Shown here one piece after another: positions 41,380-52,841 of a stretch of 64,000 nucleotides of DNA. Each line of letters starts with the position of its first letter. The stretch's first letter is position 1. The stretch comes from Kalaharituber pfeilii (taxonomy: Eukaryota > Ascomycota > Pezizomycetes > Pezizales > Pezizaceae), in assembly GCA_015179045.1 (NCBI GenBank), contig WHUZ01000004.1, positions 62,001-126,000 of the forward strand. Direction: 5' to 3'. The position numbers were made by a program, and so were the translations under genes. The notes under the pieces were generated by a model. The model searched no databases. It saw only the letters and a list, made by a program, of their open reading frames with translations, and had not been told where the DNA came from.

Positions 41380-43506
41380 TTTATTCGCGGTGGAATTAAA
41401 GAGATTGGCGGGGGCCGGTGAGGGGGCGGAGGGCAGCCTGGATGGGACGGCTGGAACCGAAAGAATCCGGAGATCGGGTTAATTTGAGTTTTTCTGCTCA
41501 CTGGTAACTGATCCTATCCCGGCCGAAGCTATCACAGTCTGCAGGCCTGTCGGTGATTCTATCGTGTACCCCGATTGACGTTGTAATGTTTCCGTTAAGT
41601 CTTGTGTATTTGTATATCCAAACGGAAATGCCTATTCTAACTTATTTGTCTAATCATTGGTTCGCAATCCGAATCTGCAGAATTTGTTTCGTCGAATTTG
41701 TGACGTGATGGCGTTCAGGCAGTTACCATCTCCGTATTGAAAAAATTGGCCAAGGCTAGTGCTAGTTTAGCTTTAGATGATTAAAATTAAAGATTGTGAG
41801 AAGGTTCAGGGTAAGCTTGCACATAACTGCAGGACAATCACATGAGGAATCCAAATACTGTGTCAGATTTTGACGGTACCACTGGCTAGCATGTTATAGC
41901 TGGTACAACTTTATGCAGCACAGAAGTCTATAAAATAACTTCGGACCCATAACATAGGTTGCGTCGACGAAATCTTTGAGCTAGTGACACCGTTTCAAAG
42001 TACATTAAGGTCTATCACATCATACTCTGGCTTTATGTCGGCACACGTCTAAGCCCGCCTGTTCTCATCTCCGATCTTCTGCCTACCTTATGTTCATTTA
42101 AATAACTTTGGGTCAACACAACTTAGGCTACGTCAACTGAATCTTGGACCTAGAGGTACCGTTTTGAAGACTATATTAAACACTATCAAGCCATACTTTG
42201 GCTCTGCGTCAGTACACATCTAAGCTCCCTTTCCTCACCTCGAAGCCAAACTGATAGCTGAGAATTAGAAAGCGGAAGTGGCAGTAAGGGTTGCAGCTCT
42301 TTCGTAATAAGAGGAAGTGGCTAACGAAGCAGGCATGAGGGTGGAGGCCAAAAACAAAGAGCAAATGAGAGGAGACAGGCTAGGGCTAACCTACAGTCCG
42401 CTTCAGAGGGTATGGTTTTAGGTATGTGCTAGGGGGGACTATGGAGGGATGGGTACAAGATAGAGAAGTCAGATGGCTCGGAATGCAGGCGGTGCGGGAA
42501 GGAAGAGCAGACGCCTCAACGTTGTACTAGAAAGATGCGCAATCTAGTGCGAGAAGGAGCTAGGAGAGCTTCGCGCATTGAAGAACCTGTCAAAGAGGAC
42601 AGAAGGGGAAAGACATGCATTTGTGAAGTTGCTGAATTAGGCAAAGCGATAAGAGGGGCAAGAGGTAATTTGATGGTTTTCTTTTCTTCTGTAATAAATG
42701 CAGAATTTTGTTGTAATTATGGTTTGGAAATCTCTTGAGCCAATCTTCAGCATTGGGGTCCCATATCCAGTCTCTTATTCCCCCTTCCTCCTGTTAAAAT
42801 CCCAAGCCATCCATGTCGCCTTCTTACAGGCTTGCTCTCTTCTTCAATTCCCATCTTGTCCGCTTCTGGAGATATCTTGTCATGCTATTCCACCAACATC
42901 TTGTCCCAGTTGGAATGTCCAATCCCATTCTCTATGTTAGTACAGAAGATAGCAATTCGGTCAGGCTAATTCGGGTTTAAGGGATAATAGTCAAACGATG
43001 TAATAGTTGCAAAAATTTTGCCCATCGTCAATTCGGCTTTTCCGACGTCCTTTATGTTGACTATTGTTGTATGTAATGAGGTGAGGCGTAGGTGTGAAGC
43101 ATGAGGTTTCATTGGCGGCACAGATATCTCGGATTGACTGCATAGTCTCTGGTATTGTAGTGCCGAATTTCAATTTTTGGGGCTTGTTTCCATGATTTAT
43201 CGACGGACATATTGGCAGTGATGACTGTTGGGTTTTATAGGAAAAAGATCTCAGTAGAAGGTTGTTTTAATTAGAGGTTCAGCAATAGAAGAGGAGAAGG
43301 AAGAATTTTATATGATGTAATAGGGCTCGCCGAGCCCGCTCGCTCAGAGTTAGCATAACTTAGCAACACACCCTTCCGCAGAGCCGCATAACTTCGAAAA
43401 TTGCAAATCGAAATTTACAGTAACTAAAAAACCTCACCGCCAGAGCTTCAATTCACACAGCACAACCAGTACTCATTAACATCACCATCACCACCGCCCA
43501 CCAACC
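41380..43506. other. Intergenic, with a LINE zinc-finger relic at about 42460-42620
   Basis: Near 42470 the plus strand reads SECRRCGKEEQTPQRC, a Cys cluster like that at the end of LINE ORF2 proteins, in a broken frame without poly(A). The rest is AT-rich and without a gene. Confidence 0.35.
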
Positions 43507-44356
43507 ATGCCACCCACCATCACCGCCTCCCCCACCACCTACGTCTCCCACCCCGGCCATCTCTCCTCCAAAACAAAATCCAAAAAATCCAACAAAACCA
43601 AATCCTTCGCCTCCAAGTCCGGCGGCCTGCACAACGTCAACCTCCTCAAACAGTCCAAGATCCACAAGAAGCAGAAGCAGCGCCTCAGCGCCCTCGGTGA
43701 TCCTAAGAAACTGAACAAGAGGGATGCCGCGAAGATTGCGCAACTCGAGAAGGAGCTGCCAAAGCTAAATGGCGTGGTGCCGCCGCAGACGGGGAGGATG
43801 CGGGCAGGAGGAGGAGGGAAGAAGGGAAAGGTGTTTGTGGAGGATAAGGTATTGAGGAGAGCCAATGTCATCGGGTGGTAGTGCGAGGAGGCTAATTGAG
43901 GCTGCGGTTTCAGGAAACCATGTTGTCTATCCTCTCAATGGTCAACGACACCAAAGACGTCCAAATAGAAAACAAGCTCGAGAAAGGCGTACGTTTTCTC
44001 CGGTGCCCCACCACTACCATCCTATCGCACCCCCAATGGCTAACTCCCTCTCTATCCAGCGCCAACTCGAAGCCCTCCGTGAACTGCGCCGCAAACAGCA
44101 AGAAACCCGAGAAGAGCAGAAGAAGTCGAAGCTAGTACGTTCTTGCATCCTCGATAGCTCTCACATAACCCGAAATGGGTAAACTAACCCACACTGTTGT
44201 CGCCGCACTCAGGACTCCGCAAAAAGCGCCATCCGCAAAAAACGTCGCAGCAACCATCCGAACAACGACAAATCCACCACCAACTACCCCTCCTCCTCGT
44301 CTACCAAAGCCGAATCCAAAGCGCCGCCAAAGAAGAAGAAAGTATCGTTCGCCTAG
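43507..44356 (+). CDS. LOC1: Loc1, 60S ribosome assembly factor and mRNA localisation protein
   Basis: Four exons: 43507-43848, 43914-43988, 44060-44134, 44213-44356, 211 residues, very rich in Lys and Arg. It aligns in order with yeast Loc1: a basic N-terminus, NGVVPPQTGRMRAGGGGKKG, the short conserved block ETMLSILSMVNDTKDVQIEN, the helical RQLEALRELRRKQQE, AKSAIRKKRRSN and the C-terminus KKKKVSFA. Loc1 is nucleolar, acts in pre-60S maturation and helps ASH1 mRNA localisation in yeast. All introns are GT-AG with good consensus. Confidence 0.9.
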
Positions 44357-45987
44357 AATGCGAAAGAAGGAAAGAAGAAATGGAAACTTCAGGAACAAGA
44401 GATGGCATTAAAGAACTTGGAACTGTACATTATATATTTATATTCCATCAACTTCATCACTACATTTGTAAGGCATACACTCTGTTAAACATCTGTTACA
44501 AAAAGTTTTGTGTTTTGTTTGAATATATATCTTGTATTTACTTTTCTTTCTTTATTACCTTCGTCATCAATTGATCGTTTCCCAAGTTTTCTCATGTATA
44601 TAGTACGTTACTACTCACTCTTCCTTTTGTTTTTTAGGGGCGTTCTTTGCTGTTCTTCTACTCTTTTTCCCTTTCTTTTCTTTACAATATCACTCAATTT
44701 CACCCATCACGTAATTATCCACTATGCAAGCGCCCGAACCGCCTCCTGTGAGCCTGCAGGGCTTATAGCCAGATTTGATTGAGTACTTGATGGTTGCGTT
44801 GCTTTCACAGTTCCACATTTCCACATCCCCATTGCAGAACCGAAAGTCCATACACATGCAGTTTCTGCAAATATTGGACTGGTTTTCCGGCCAAAATAAT
44901 GCTATATGCTGTATAGCTCTCTAACTACTTGTTTATTTGTTATAGGAATGTTGTGCTGAACCACTACTGCTCAGATGGATGCGGCAGTCTGCGGACGAAA
45001 CTCCTGAAAATAAGTGGTGATATACATGATCTACAATATATGCTGTTATGTACATTGTATCTATGTAAAGCTACCAGAACTAGTATAGATAATGGGAATT
45101 GGCGTCCTAGGTATTTACGCCTGTCTATATTCATGAATGGAAGTTGGGTTCTGAGACTCTAAGCTTGCCTATACTCAAATTCAATAGCTATCGGAAGTGC
45201 TTCGTGTAGCAAGAGATACCCGTCTCTATCCACACATATTAGCACTGAAATCCGCAATCATAAAACCTGGGTAGGCCCTACATTGGCAGATTATCGTCCC
45301 TTTCCACTACCTCCCATATCTTTGTCTAGCTCTGCGCTATTTTTTCTAGCTTCCTCAAGCATTGTGCTGATTCCTTTTTCCTTCAATACTTTCTATACAT
45401 CGGGCATAACTCGTCAGCATAACGTGCCAAGTACACCTCTATTCCTCTAGCGATCAAGTATAATACATACATTCAGACACTCTTTATAGACTTTGAACAG
45501 ATCCTGGCAATCATCCGTAGAGGCCTCTCCTCTAAGATATTCTGTTATAGGGAGATGCTTTGGTTAAAGCTCAGTTCACGAGCTCACCGAGTATAAAGGA
45601 AGTGAAAACGAACTTTCGGAATACCACTTTATGAAGCATTGATCGTAGCGCTCTTTGACTTCAGAACATTCTGGGGCTAGAGATGAGGACATTGTTGGAG
45701 ATGTGGTGACGAAACTTACATGCAAGAATGTAACCTACTGTAACGTTTTATTCATAGAGCGCCAAGAGTCTACCAATCATATCTTATCGACACGGCTGGT
45801 GTGAGGGACTCCATCGCATCGCTTGGAAATGAAAGTTCATACAAAAGCTTCGCAAGATAGCAAAAAAAAAAATGTAAAACAAAAACTGTAGCAAAAATTC
45901 CATGCGAATGGACGTTTTGCAAGTAATTACACAGCCTCTATAAGACTTATAGAACTACATCAAACCTCGAGCCACTCCCGCAGTCAC
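44357..45987. other. Intergenic
   Basis: Pyrimidine-rich 3' flank of the Loc1 gene and AT-rich DNA; no ORF with family resemblance. Around 45863 there is a short A-run without LINE hairpin. Confidence 0.5.
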
Positions 45988-46850
45988 TCAAGCGGTGGTT
46001 GACCCTGACCTTGGTTTCGCCTCTGGTACCCAAGCTTCAATTCTGGTAGCCTTGACGGTGGAGTATGGCTTGTAAGCATTTCTAGAAAGAGTTCCATTGG
46101 GAATCTATATTTATCAACATTAGCAATATATAATTTGCGAGATGCATTTGAAAGCACGTACATGCTCCGTCGGGCTCCACGGGTTCTTCCTGGGTTGAAG
46201 TATTGGCTCTTCAGTAGGTGGCTTGTCTGACAAGTGGTGCATCCATGCGTGCCTACAATGTGTCAATTTTTAAACTTGAATCATGATCATCGAGGTATTT
46301 ACCAGCCTGGCTCAATTTCAGAACTTCAAGACAAGTTAGCCAAACATGATCTCCAAAAACCAGATTGCTATTCACACTCACGCGTCGTAATCTGGCTTGT
46401 GGTATACCACCCATTTGGTTCTCACTGGGCACCATTGTAGGTTAGTCACAAGCTCCATGGAGTCTTTAGGAGTTTTTAGGAGGCAAACCGTACATGGCAA
46501 CTCCTCCTTATTCTCATAGTACTTGTTCCTAAACCTATCGCTACCGATGTAGGCTCCCCACTTGGTATCACCTATGGGGATAACCGTTCAGTAACTCGCG
46601 CAAGTTATTCCTTTAAGGAGCATAAACTGCCACATGAGGGTGAAAGTACCAATGCTCTAAAATTCAATTTGAAGATCAGCAACAGTTCGAAGAATGTTGG
46701 TTGATTAATCTCAACAGGGTACTGACATTCAGCTGGGCCCAGTAGTCCTTGAGACCGATCTTCCGTAGGTTCCTAGAAGAATTTAGCGCGCTCAGTGGCA
46801 TTCCAAGATTTGCGCATTCTGTACCTCAGAGTTCTCGTTATGGTCGACAT
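45988..46850 (-). CDS. NDUFA12: NDUFA12-type subunit of mitochondrial complex I
   Basis: Seven small exons: 46850-46825, 46772-46723, 46571-46494, 46424-46382, 46323-46303, 46252-46162, 46104-45988, coding for 141 residues. The family is unmistakable after splicing: NLRKIGLKDYWAQLN, DTKWGAYIGSDRFRNKYYEN, LPLRTKWVVYHKPDYDASEIEPGWHAW (spread over three exons), DKPPTEEPI, NPWSPTEH, GTLSRNAYKPYSTVK. This accessory subunit sits on the matrix arm of NADH:ubiquinone oxidoreductase. No single exon forms a long ORF, so it is easily missed. Read divergently from POP4. Confidence 0.93.
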
Positions 46851-47097
46851 GGTGAGGGAGTTCTTTGTTTCGCTGCCGTGAGCGGCGGATTGGACAGAGG
46901 GAGGATTCAGAGGCTAGAAGTTCGGAGGCTCAATGAGGTACATATCCAGATCAGGCTACCGTAAGTGCAGCATGACGCTCAGTGCCGACCCAACTCTCGG
47001 CACTGAGCCTTACTGCAGCCAAAGTCTTGGTACCATTTTGGTTCCAACACAATATTGAGACTCATCTACCAGTATCTCGCTATCTTCAACGACACCA
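46851..47097. promoter_or_regulatory. Shared divergent promoter region, NDUFA12/POP4
   Basis: Only 247 bases separate the two start codons. No TATA box or named element is obvious; the inference is from geometry. Confidence 0.5.
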
Positions 47098-47937
47098 ATG
47101 TCAGCAGATTCAACTCCAACAGCAGCCCCTACGGTTCCTGCACTCAAAGAATGCTATGCGGAAACCCTTCTTCTGAAAGCGCATCCACCTGAGATAGCGT
47201 CCGAAATCTTCGCAGAGAAAATCAAATGCCGGAACCTCAACCTCAATCCAACACAGCCCTCGGATGTTGCCGATGCTCGGTCGCAGCGTCGAAGGGAGCG
47301 TGAGAAGAAACTTGCATTACAGCGAAAGTCGCAAAAACCAAAACCGTTAACTGCAAGAGAAAAGCGGAAGTTAAGAATTTACGATATACCTCCAGAGTGC
47401 CGTCATTACGAAATCTATGTGCCATTACACAAGTTATGGATTGGATATGTCCAGGAAGTGCTCTTCGGGGATAGTGGAACGGTACCCCGATCCAACGGCT
47501 ATGGTGGTAATGCAGAGAAGGGAAAGGTTATGATAGCTGGACAGGAACTTGCGGCAAAAATTATGAGTGCGGATCTGCATGGAGCGGAGGTCAAGGTTGT
47601 GCGTAGCAGATGCCCCACTAGAGTTGGGCTTAAGGGAATAGTAGTCAAGGAAACAAAGATGACTTTTGAGATTGTTACTACAGCAAACCTTATTAAAAGT
47701 TAGTTTCCCTCATGCTCTCTTTGTGCTGTAATAACTAATGGGCTTTCAGCTATTCCGAAGGAGCATTCCATCTTTGAGATTGAGGTGCCGCCAAAACTTT
47801 CTGATACTCCGCCTGGTGCAGTTACTACAGGGGAGGTTAGAAACTTGGCCTTTCAAATCCACGGTACAAATTTTATGTACAAAGCTGCAGATAGAGGGAA
47901 CAAAAAGTTCAAGGCAAAGCCCACATGGGATATATGA
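47098..47937 (+). CDS. POP4: Pop4 (Rpp29), RNase P/MRP protein subunit
   Basis: Two exons, 47098-47698 and 47750-47937, 262 residues. The Rpp29 barrel is clear: LHKLWIGYVQEVL, KIMSADLHGAEVKVVRSRCPTRVGLKGIVVKETKMTFEI, then, across the intron, KTIPKEHSIFEIEVP and the end FQIHGTNFMYKAADRGNKKFK. Pop4 is a core protein of the nuclear RNases that trim tRNA 5' ends and pre-rRNA. The basic N-terminal extension (RRREREKKLALQRK) is usual. The intron is GTTAGT...TTTCAG with CTAAT. Confidence 0.95.
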
Positions 47938-48090
47938 TTACCATATCCATTCCCCCACAGTTCGGTATAATCACGCGACATAAAAATGAGAGTTTTGCAA
48001 AGAAACGAATAGCTGTAAGGTTCCCTGAGAAATACTTTTGCTGTTTTTTATAATAAAACCTTTATAAGTCGTGATAGCCGTATCCGCTGA

Positions 48091-48645
48091 TTATGCGCCG
48101 CCACTGGCTTGGATTTCTGCATCAATGAAAGGATTGGCAATTTGTTCACTGCCGTCAATTGGTGATATTAACGTCAACATTGGTCCACGGGCAACAACGA
48201 GTCCAAGTTCGCGTGTGTGTTCGTTGTTATCCTCGTCTAGATTTATTGTATTAGCCTTAGTACCAAAAGGACAAATTGGAGTTTTCGATACCTCGTAATG
48301 TCTCTTTCACATCATCAAGCACTAAGTTCATCAGCTGGTCGTATCCTTTCAGGATGCCAACAACTAGATACATAAATATTGATCAACTTCTCATTCTCTA
48401 TTTGTGGTTTTGGCCTTTTGGGTGGCTTTGGTGGACGAACCTTCCCTTCCACCACTGAACTTCACTGTAATTGCTTTATCAAGGTACTTTCCAAGGTCGA
48501 GAATGGCTTCCCTGGGTTTCCTATCCGCCTGGGAATCTCCTCCGCCCTGTCTGTTCCCTTGATAACCACCTCTTCCACCACCACGGCCACTACTATCACC
48601 ACGTAGCCCGCCTCGTCCTCGGAATCCACCCCTGCCTCGATCCAT
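48091..48645 (-). CDS. LSM7: LSm7, U6 snRNA and mRNA-decay Sm-like protein
   Basis: Three exons: 48645-48441, 48363-48292, 48236-48091, 140 residues. An RGG-rich N-terminus (RGRGGFRGRGG) precedes the Sm fold: Sm1 AILDLGKYLDKAITVKFSGGREVVGILKGYDQLMNLVLDD and Sm2 LGLVVARGPMLTLISP. LSm7 is part of LSm2-8 (U6 snRNP, nucleus) and LSm1-7 (decapping, cytoplasm). Introns GTTCGT...TCTAG and GTATCG...TCTAG. Convergent with POP4 (153 bases between stops) and divergent from the U2AF35 gene. Confidence 0.94.
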
Positions 48646-48964
48646 ATCTCTTCTGAAAAGACTTAGCGGTTTGTTATTTAGGGGATAAGATTTGAGTCTG
48701 ATACGTTTCCAAGATAATTGCTCCCCTTGTGAACAGGTGAATCTGGGGTTTGACAGTCGGGATGTAAGCTTGTAGTGCTGTTAGTAAGCATGGAACGAAA
48801 TTCGGTGGCTGTGCCACAAACCTTAAACCTGGTCGCCACATCCCTCTTCAAATTCCACACGCGCATCTCTACGACCTTAAGCTGTCCCTAATTCCTTGGT
48901 AACTCCATATCGTTATACTACCAAAATACTGATTTGGTTACGATAATATCAGCCTTGCTTTAAT
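48646..48964. promoter_or_regulatory. Shared divergent promoter region, LSM7/U2AF35
   Basis: 319 bases between two start codons facing away from each other; both products serve the spliceosome. No specific motif identified. Confidence 0.45.
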
Positions 48965-49697
48965 ATGGGTACTTTCCTTATCTCTGCCATAACTAATATG
49001 GTCCTTGCTAACTTGCCCTGTAGCCAGTTATCTCGCCTCAATTTTCGGTACCGAGCAGGACAAGGTCAACTGTATGTTCATTACTCTTGCACCTTTAGCA
49101 CTAATTTCAACTGACGTATCTGATCCAGGCTCTTTCTACTACAAAATCGGCGCCTGCCGTCATGGGGATCGCTGCTCCCGGAAACACGTCAAACCTTCAT
49201 ACAGTCAAACCATCCTCCTCCCGAATTTGTACCAGAATCCTGCCTTCGATCCAAAAAACAAGATGAACGCTTCGCAGCTACAGAATCACTTTGACGCATT
49301 CTATGAGGACTTTTACTGCGAGATGTGCAAGTATGGAGAAGTGGAGGAGGTTGTTGTTTGCGATAATAATAATGACCATTTGATCGGTAACGTCTACGCG
49401 CGATTTAAATACGAAGAGGACGCTCAGAAGGCTTGCGACGATTTGAATTCGAGATGGTATGCTGCTCGGCCGGTATATTGCGAATTATCCCCCGTAACAG
49501 ACTTCAGGGAAGCGTGCTGCAGGCTCAATAGTGGAGAGGGATGCGTGAGGGCAGGATTCTGCAACTTCATACATAGGAAGGAGCCGGATAAGGTATTGGA
49601 GAGGGAACTGGAGTTGGCACAAAAGAAATATCTGAGGTTGAGAGGCCGAGACCGCAGGAGTATGAGCAGGAGTCCAGAACCAGGAATGAAGGACTGA
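48965..49697 (+). CDS. U2AF1: U2AF35, small subunit of the U2 auxiliary splicing factor
   Basis: Best model: exon 1 has only four coding bases (ATGG, 48965-48968), exon 2 49024-49071, exon 3 49129-49697, 206 residues. The spliced start reads MASYLASIFGTEQDKVNC, the conserved start of the family. First C3H finger C(S)FYYKIGACRHGDRCSRKH, then a U2AF-homology RRM (FYEDFYCEMCKYGEVEEVVV, NVYARFKYEEDAQKACDDLN), second C3H finger CCRLNSGEGCVRAGFCNFIH, and a short Arg/Ser tail. It recognises the AG of 3' splice sites. Intron 1 (GTACTT, TGCTAAC, TGTAG) fits well; without it no ATG precedes the conserved start. Confidence 0.92.
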
Positions 49698-50598
49698 ATT
49701 TAAATTTGCGTTGAGTTTCGTTGGGTCCATGTCATTTTTCATCATATCTGAACGAGAAAAGGCCTCATATATTCGGTTTGGAGTTTGAGTTAGGCATCAC
49801 GCTTGGGAAGGCTGCTAAAAGGTGTCGTGCCCCCAGCTTTGCAAAAAAAAAAAAAAAAAAACACAGCTATTCAGTTAATCAATTGGTTGTTGACTGGTTC
49901 TACCTAGTGGTTTGTACATTATTCTGCTACGATATCATCAAAATATAAGTTAATCTGTCGAGAATCACCTAAAGGAACAGAAAACGAGTCGAGGTCGCTT
50001 AGGTAAATCACGAATGCCGATTATGGCGTATGAAATATGGGAGAAGTCATAGTAGAAAGAACGAGTCCAAAACAAAGCCGATAATGAAAACGAATTCGAT
50101 GTATTAGAGGAAGGGTAGAATTACAACCTTCTCAGGAAACGTTGAAGTAGAAATGACGAAAATAATTTATACTTAGCTTCATACGTGGACTCTTGTGAGA
50201 ATTTATAAGTGAGAATTTATAATACAAATGTTGAAATCAACAGTCCAATAGCAATACTTTTTGTGTTCACGAGCACATAAATTTTGTGCAGACTACTTGA
50301 CTTATTTTCCACAGAGTTAGAAGGTCCAAAGGCTCCTGGAGAGTAGAACACATCTTTGGCTTGTGTGTTAGCTGTTAGGAACCAGAACTGCAGCTACCTG
50401 ATTAGGCTCAGGCCTGCGATAATGTCAGGTTGCAGCCCACCCTGCATTCACATATTCACCCCACCAACGTCTACGGGATAAGGATCTTACAAACTAGCAT
50501 CAAACCTCTTACTCTTCAACCTTCATCACTGACACTGTAAGCTAAGTTCACTTTCAACAACAGCAGGTCAACATGGCAAGGCCTCTTTATGATTTATT
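49698..50598. other. Intergenic
   Basis: An A18 run at about 49843-49860 lacks the LINE hairpin. No gene seen. Confidence 0.5.
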
Positions 50599-51867
50599 AT
50601 GGTATGCGTGCGAATGAGCGCTAACCAATTCACCTAGCAAAGTCTAAACAATATCTCACAGCGCATGTTATTGAAGAAGGCGAGCTCATGGCTCCAGTAA
50701 TCACTTGATAGGGAGAAACATACTGACATGTATTTTTCCAGCTCACAATGGCGACATTTATGGTCTCGCAGTAACTTCGAAGCATGTGCTCTCCATTTCG
50801 GGAGAGTCAATGATCAAGGTCTGGGACGCAAAAGATCCTGAACATCCGAATGTCCATACGTTTGATGGTGCACACCGCCTGGGAATCCACCATGTAGCTG
50901 TGAACTCATATGGAGACGGCTCAGTCGCTGCTACCGTGGGTTTTGAAGGAGAACTGAAGCTGTGGGATTTGGTTGCGTTTAAGAAAACTGCACAAATTGG
51001 CAAGGCACTTCCATTTAACCCCAATGACCTCTTGTTCTAACACGGCACAAATAGATACCGCAGATTCTTGGGCTGTTTCACTTACGCCCAAAGGCAATAG
51101 ATGTATTTCCACAACTCATGATGGACGTATTGTTACCCGTGACACACGAGACCTGAAGAAGATAGTCAGTGAGTATACCACAAAAGGAAGCTTTGGAATT
51201 TGTGCGGATATTGTATGATCTCTAGACTCCCAATATGTTACAAACACTTTTATTAACTAGGACCAGTCAGCAGATGGAAAGCTCACGGCTTCAGGTCATG
51301 AAAATGGGGGGATATATGTATTCAGTAATGAATCTGGAAGGATAATTCATTCTCTCTCTGGTTCGCCTTCCTCAGTTAATGAGAAAATCATCGTCATTCA
51401 GATTCGGAAGCTAGGCTATTAATACGTATTTTACAGGTTTGGTGAAGCCTATACGTGCAGTAGCCTTTTCGCCTGGGGGAAGGCTGCTGGCGGCGGCCGG
51501 AGAATCCCAAGTGATTGCCCTTTATGATGCTGCATCAGGGGAGCAGGTTGCGATTTTTTCCGGTCATAGTGGCTGGATTTTCTCGCTCAGCTGGAGTGAG
51601 ACCGGGGAATACCTCCTCAGTGGGTAAGATATTGAGAATTATGCAATCTTTGAACATGGCTGGTTTTACTTATATGACTTTAGGTCCTTCGATGGAAAGG
51701 CAAAAGTTTGGTCCATTGAACAGAAAACTTGTGTGGCTACGCATAGTGAGTCTGATCAAGGGCTTTATGCGATTCGATGGCTTCCCCGTGTTGGAATGAA
51801 TGAAGGATTTGTGACCGCTGGGATTAACTCCGCGATTGCTTTCTATAGAGAAGCGATGGGGGGATAG
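50599..51867 (+). CDS. SKI8: Ski8, WD40 subunit of the Ski complex
   Basis: Seven exons: 50599-50601 (ATG alone, provisional), 50643-50679, 50742-50999, 51055-51212, 51261-51360, 51437-51623, 51684-51867; about 308 residues. WD40 blades are visible: HNGDIYGLAVTSKHVLSIS with IKVWDAKDP, GFEGELKLWD, DSWAVSLTPKGNRCISTTHDGRI, QSADGKLTASGHENGGIYVF, VKPIRAVAFSPGGRLLAAAGE, GHSGWIFSLSWSETGEYLLSGSFDGKAKVWSI, and the typical end AFYREAMG. Ski8 scaffolds the Ski2-Ski3 helicase that feeds mRNA to the cytoplasmic exosome, and in meiosis assists Spo11. Two introns use GC donors (GCGAGC at 50680, GCAAGG at 51000). The first exon is the least certain part. Confidence 0.88.
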
Positions 51868-52432
51868 TTGGAAAGTCCTGAAACTTGCAATGGATGTCAA
51901 TTCCTCATGGCTGCATCTTGGGCTTATACACCTTCGCAATGCTATTCAACTGAAATAAGGCCGAAGCTAGATTAAGGAATACATCGCAGCTCTAAGTAAA
52001 AAGACATTAAAATTTGTTCATATTCAATTGCAGTTATATATGATTTGCGACAACCAGCTTAACTTGAAGTCAAAGGGTAAAGGTACTTTGATTGCTATCC
52101 CTAATTTTTACTTACCCCAATCGCACTCCCAAGTAGTATGCCAATGGTTGACATTTAAACCGTAATGTCTCGACTTGCGGCCGACTTCATTGCTGTTAAC
52201 CCGTCTATTACGGGGGAACGATAGAAGTGTACATATTGCTACATAGTTTGTACCCTTATAGTGGGGGGTGGGAATTAGAATCCTCCATTTTGTTAACCCC
52301 CACCCCAGAACTTCCCCCGCATTTGTCCTCACTTCCAATCAGCCCCTTATATGATCACCGCTGTCGGTTGCAGTTTTTCCACCAGCTTGGATCTCCAGTA
52401 TAGAGTATGTGACAATATTTTATAAAATTTTT

Positions 52433-52468
<36 letters not shown>

Positions 52469-52841
52469 AAACTTTCACTCTTTCCTTTTTAATGTCTCAC
52501 GTTCATTTGAGCGTGGAAGAAAAAGGCAAGAAGGGAAATAAAATTTGAGAAAAATCTGATGGCGAACCTTGAGCAAAATGAAACAATAAGGGAGGAGGCA
52601 GTAATTGGATTTAGGTGGGGGGAGAGGGAGATATATGGCAGAGAAGGGGTATATAAACTATTGAGGTTGCATCGGTATCTGGTTCCTGCGGACGTAGGAA
52701 GGGGAGGGGGATTAGTCTAGTAATGGAAGGAAAGAGGATATGAGGGGATATAATTTATTGAGGTCACAGGAAAAAGAGTGGAGAGTAGTTACCTGAAGGA
52801 AATTGAGAGACTTCATTTGGCAGATATACGGAATACGTTTG
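51868..52841. other. Intergenic, long T-run at about 52436-52464
   Basis: A T-run of nearly 30 bases and G/A-rich tracts. No hairpin or TSD marks it as a retroelement end. Confidence 0.5.

Noticed and set aside
42460..42740. Independent small gene in this interval
   Set aside because: The Cys cluster fits a LINE finger relic and the frame is otherwise poor.
52436..52464. T-run as a minus-strand retroelement end
   Set aside because: No hairpin, no type-2 ending and no duplication next to it.
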